DNA from: Paraburkholderia sartisoli
GTDB taxonomy: Bacteria; Pseudomonadota; Gammaproteobacteria; Burkholderiales; Burkholderiaceae
Assembly (NCBI RefSeq): GCF_900107685.1
Contig: NZ_FNRQ01000002.1
Location: forward strand, 62,001-126,000
Direction of reading: 5' to 3'
DNA length: 64,000 nucleotides
The stretch's first letter is position 1. The number at the start of each line of letters is the position of its first letter. The translations under genes were made by a program, and so were the position numbers. Shown piece after piece: positions 63,942-64,000 of the stretch. The notes beneath the pieces are model-generated. The model saw nothing but the letters and a program-made list of their open reading frames with translations, had not been told where the DNA came from and did no database searches.

Positions 63942-63975
63942 GCTTCGATTATGGCACATGGTTTGCGAAGCACAA
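63942..63975 (-). promoter_or_regulatory. TetR gene promoter with candidate autoregulatory operator
   Basis: On the minus strand TTGTGC (63970-63975), a 16-base spacer and CATAAT (63948-63953). GCTTCG (63942-63947) and CGAAGC (63966-63971) form an inverted repeat around the -10, a usual place for autorepression by TetR proteins. Confidence 0.5.
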
Positions 63976-64000
63976 TCAGGGAAATCGGCGATAATCCCTT

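Noticed and set aside
1..64000. tRNA, rRNA or other structural RNA genes.
   Set aside because: I looked in the spacers for T-arm consensus (GGTTCGAATCC-like) and paired arms and saw none outside coding DNA. A covariance search could still find a small RNA.

Overview
This is a chromosomal window from a GC-rich betaproteobacterium, most likely Paraburkholderia, Burkholderia or Caballeronia. The pointers are the gene families and orders seen here: hemF-nadD-rsfS-rlmH-maf-rng, upp, a kdpFABCDE operon, and an msbA/waaL lipopolysaccharide cluster. Other pointers are a PHA depolymerase whose catalytic triad numbering matches Cupriavidus necator (Ralstonia eutropha) PhaZ, and short coding-dense spacers. 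Most of the window is ordinary core chromosome. I saw no rRNA or tRNA gene, CRISPR array, prophage, or intact insertion sequence.

Layout. 1-4.6 kb: end of a glycosyltransferase, diacylglycerol kinase, a TetR regulator with a LOG-family protein, an SDR, an AlaX-type tRNA-editing protein and a truncated haemoglobin. 4.6-8.5 kb: a large FtsX-type permease translationally coupled to a DUF4126 protein, then a SugE/Gdx guanidinium exporter behind a textbook guanidine-II (mini-ykkC) riboswitch. 8.6-17.2 kb: the complete potassium operon, read leftwards, as small ORF-kdpF-kdpA-kdpB-kdpC-kdpD-kdpE. 17.4-20.6 kb: quinone oxidoreductase, methylglyoxal synthase, a degenerate SDR, upp. 20.6-21.4 kb: a hicAB toxin-antitoxin pair under a perfect palindromic operator. 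21.6-29.0 kb: yebC, purD, hemF, nadD, rsfS, rlmH, maf, rng.

29.0-31.3 kb is the most accessory-looking stretch: a brnTA toxin-antitoxin pair with an apparently leaderless promoter, three small uncharacterised genes and a decayed SnoaL-like gene in more AT-rich DNA. 31.3-39.3 kb is a lipopolysaccharide assembly cluster (two GT4 glycosyltransferases, an O-antigen-ligase-like protein, a GT9 heptosyltransferase, MsbA, and a divergent GT2 transferase). 39.4-50.3 kb: dnaE, trhO, gluQ, rhlE, an aldehyde dehydrogenase and an acetolactate-synthase-like enzyme. 50.5-64 kb: two small envelope proteins, purT, a META lipoprotein, an FtsK/SpoIIIE translocase, a lactonase-family beta-propeller, a DUF3096 peptide, a GH15 glycosidase, phaZ and a TetR regulator.

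The observations most worth following up are the guanidine-II riboswitch before sugE, an in-frame triple 27-bp repeat inside kdpB, a 37-residue ORF interlocked with kdpF, and a nadD gene with no ATG/GTG/TTG start. Also notable are the 26-bp hicAB operator, the leaderless brnTA promoter, and a strong intrinsic terminator ending 17 nt before purD. I found no system that I can claim is undescribed.
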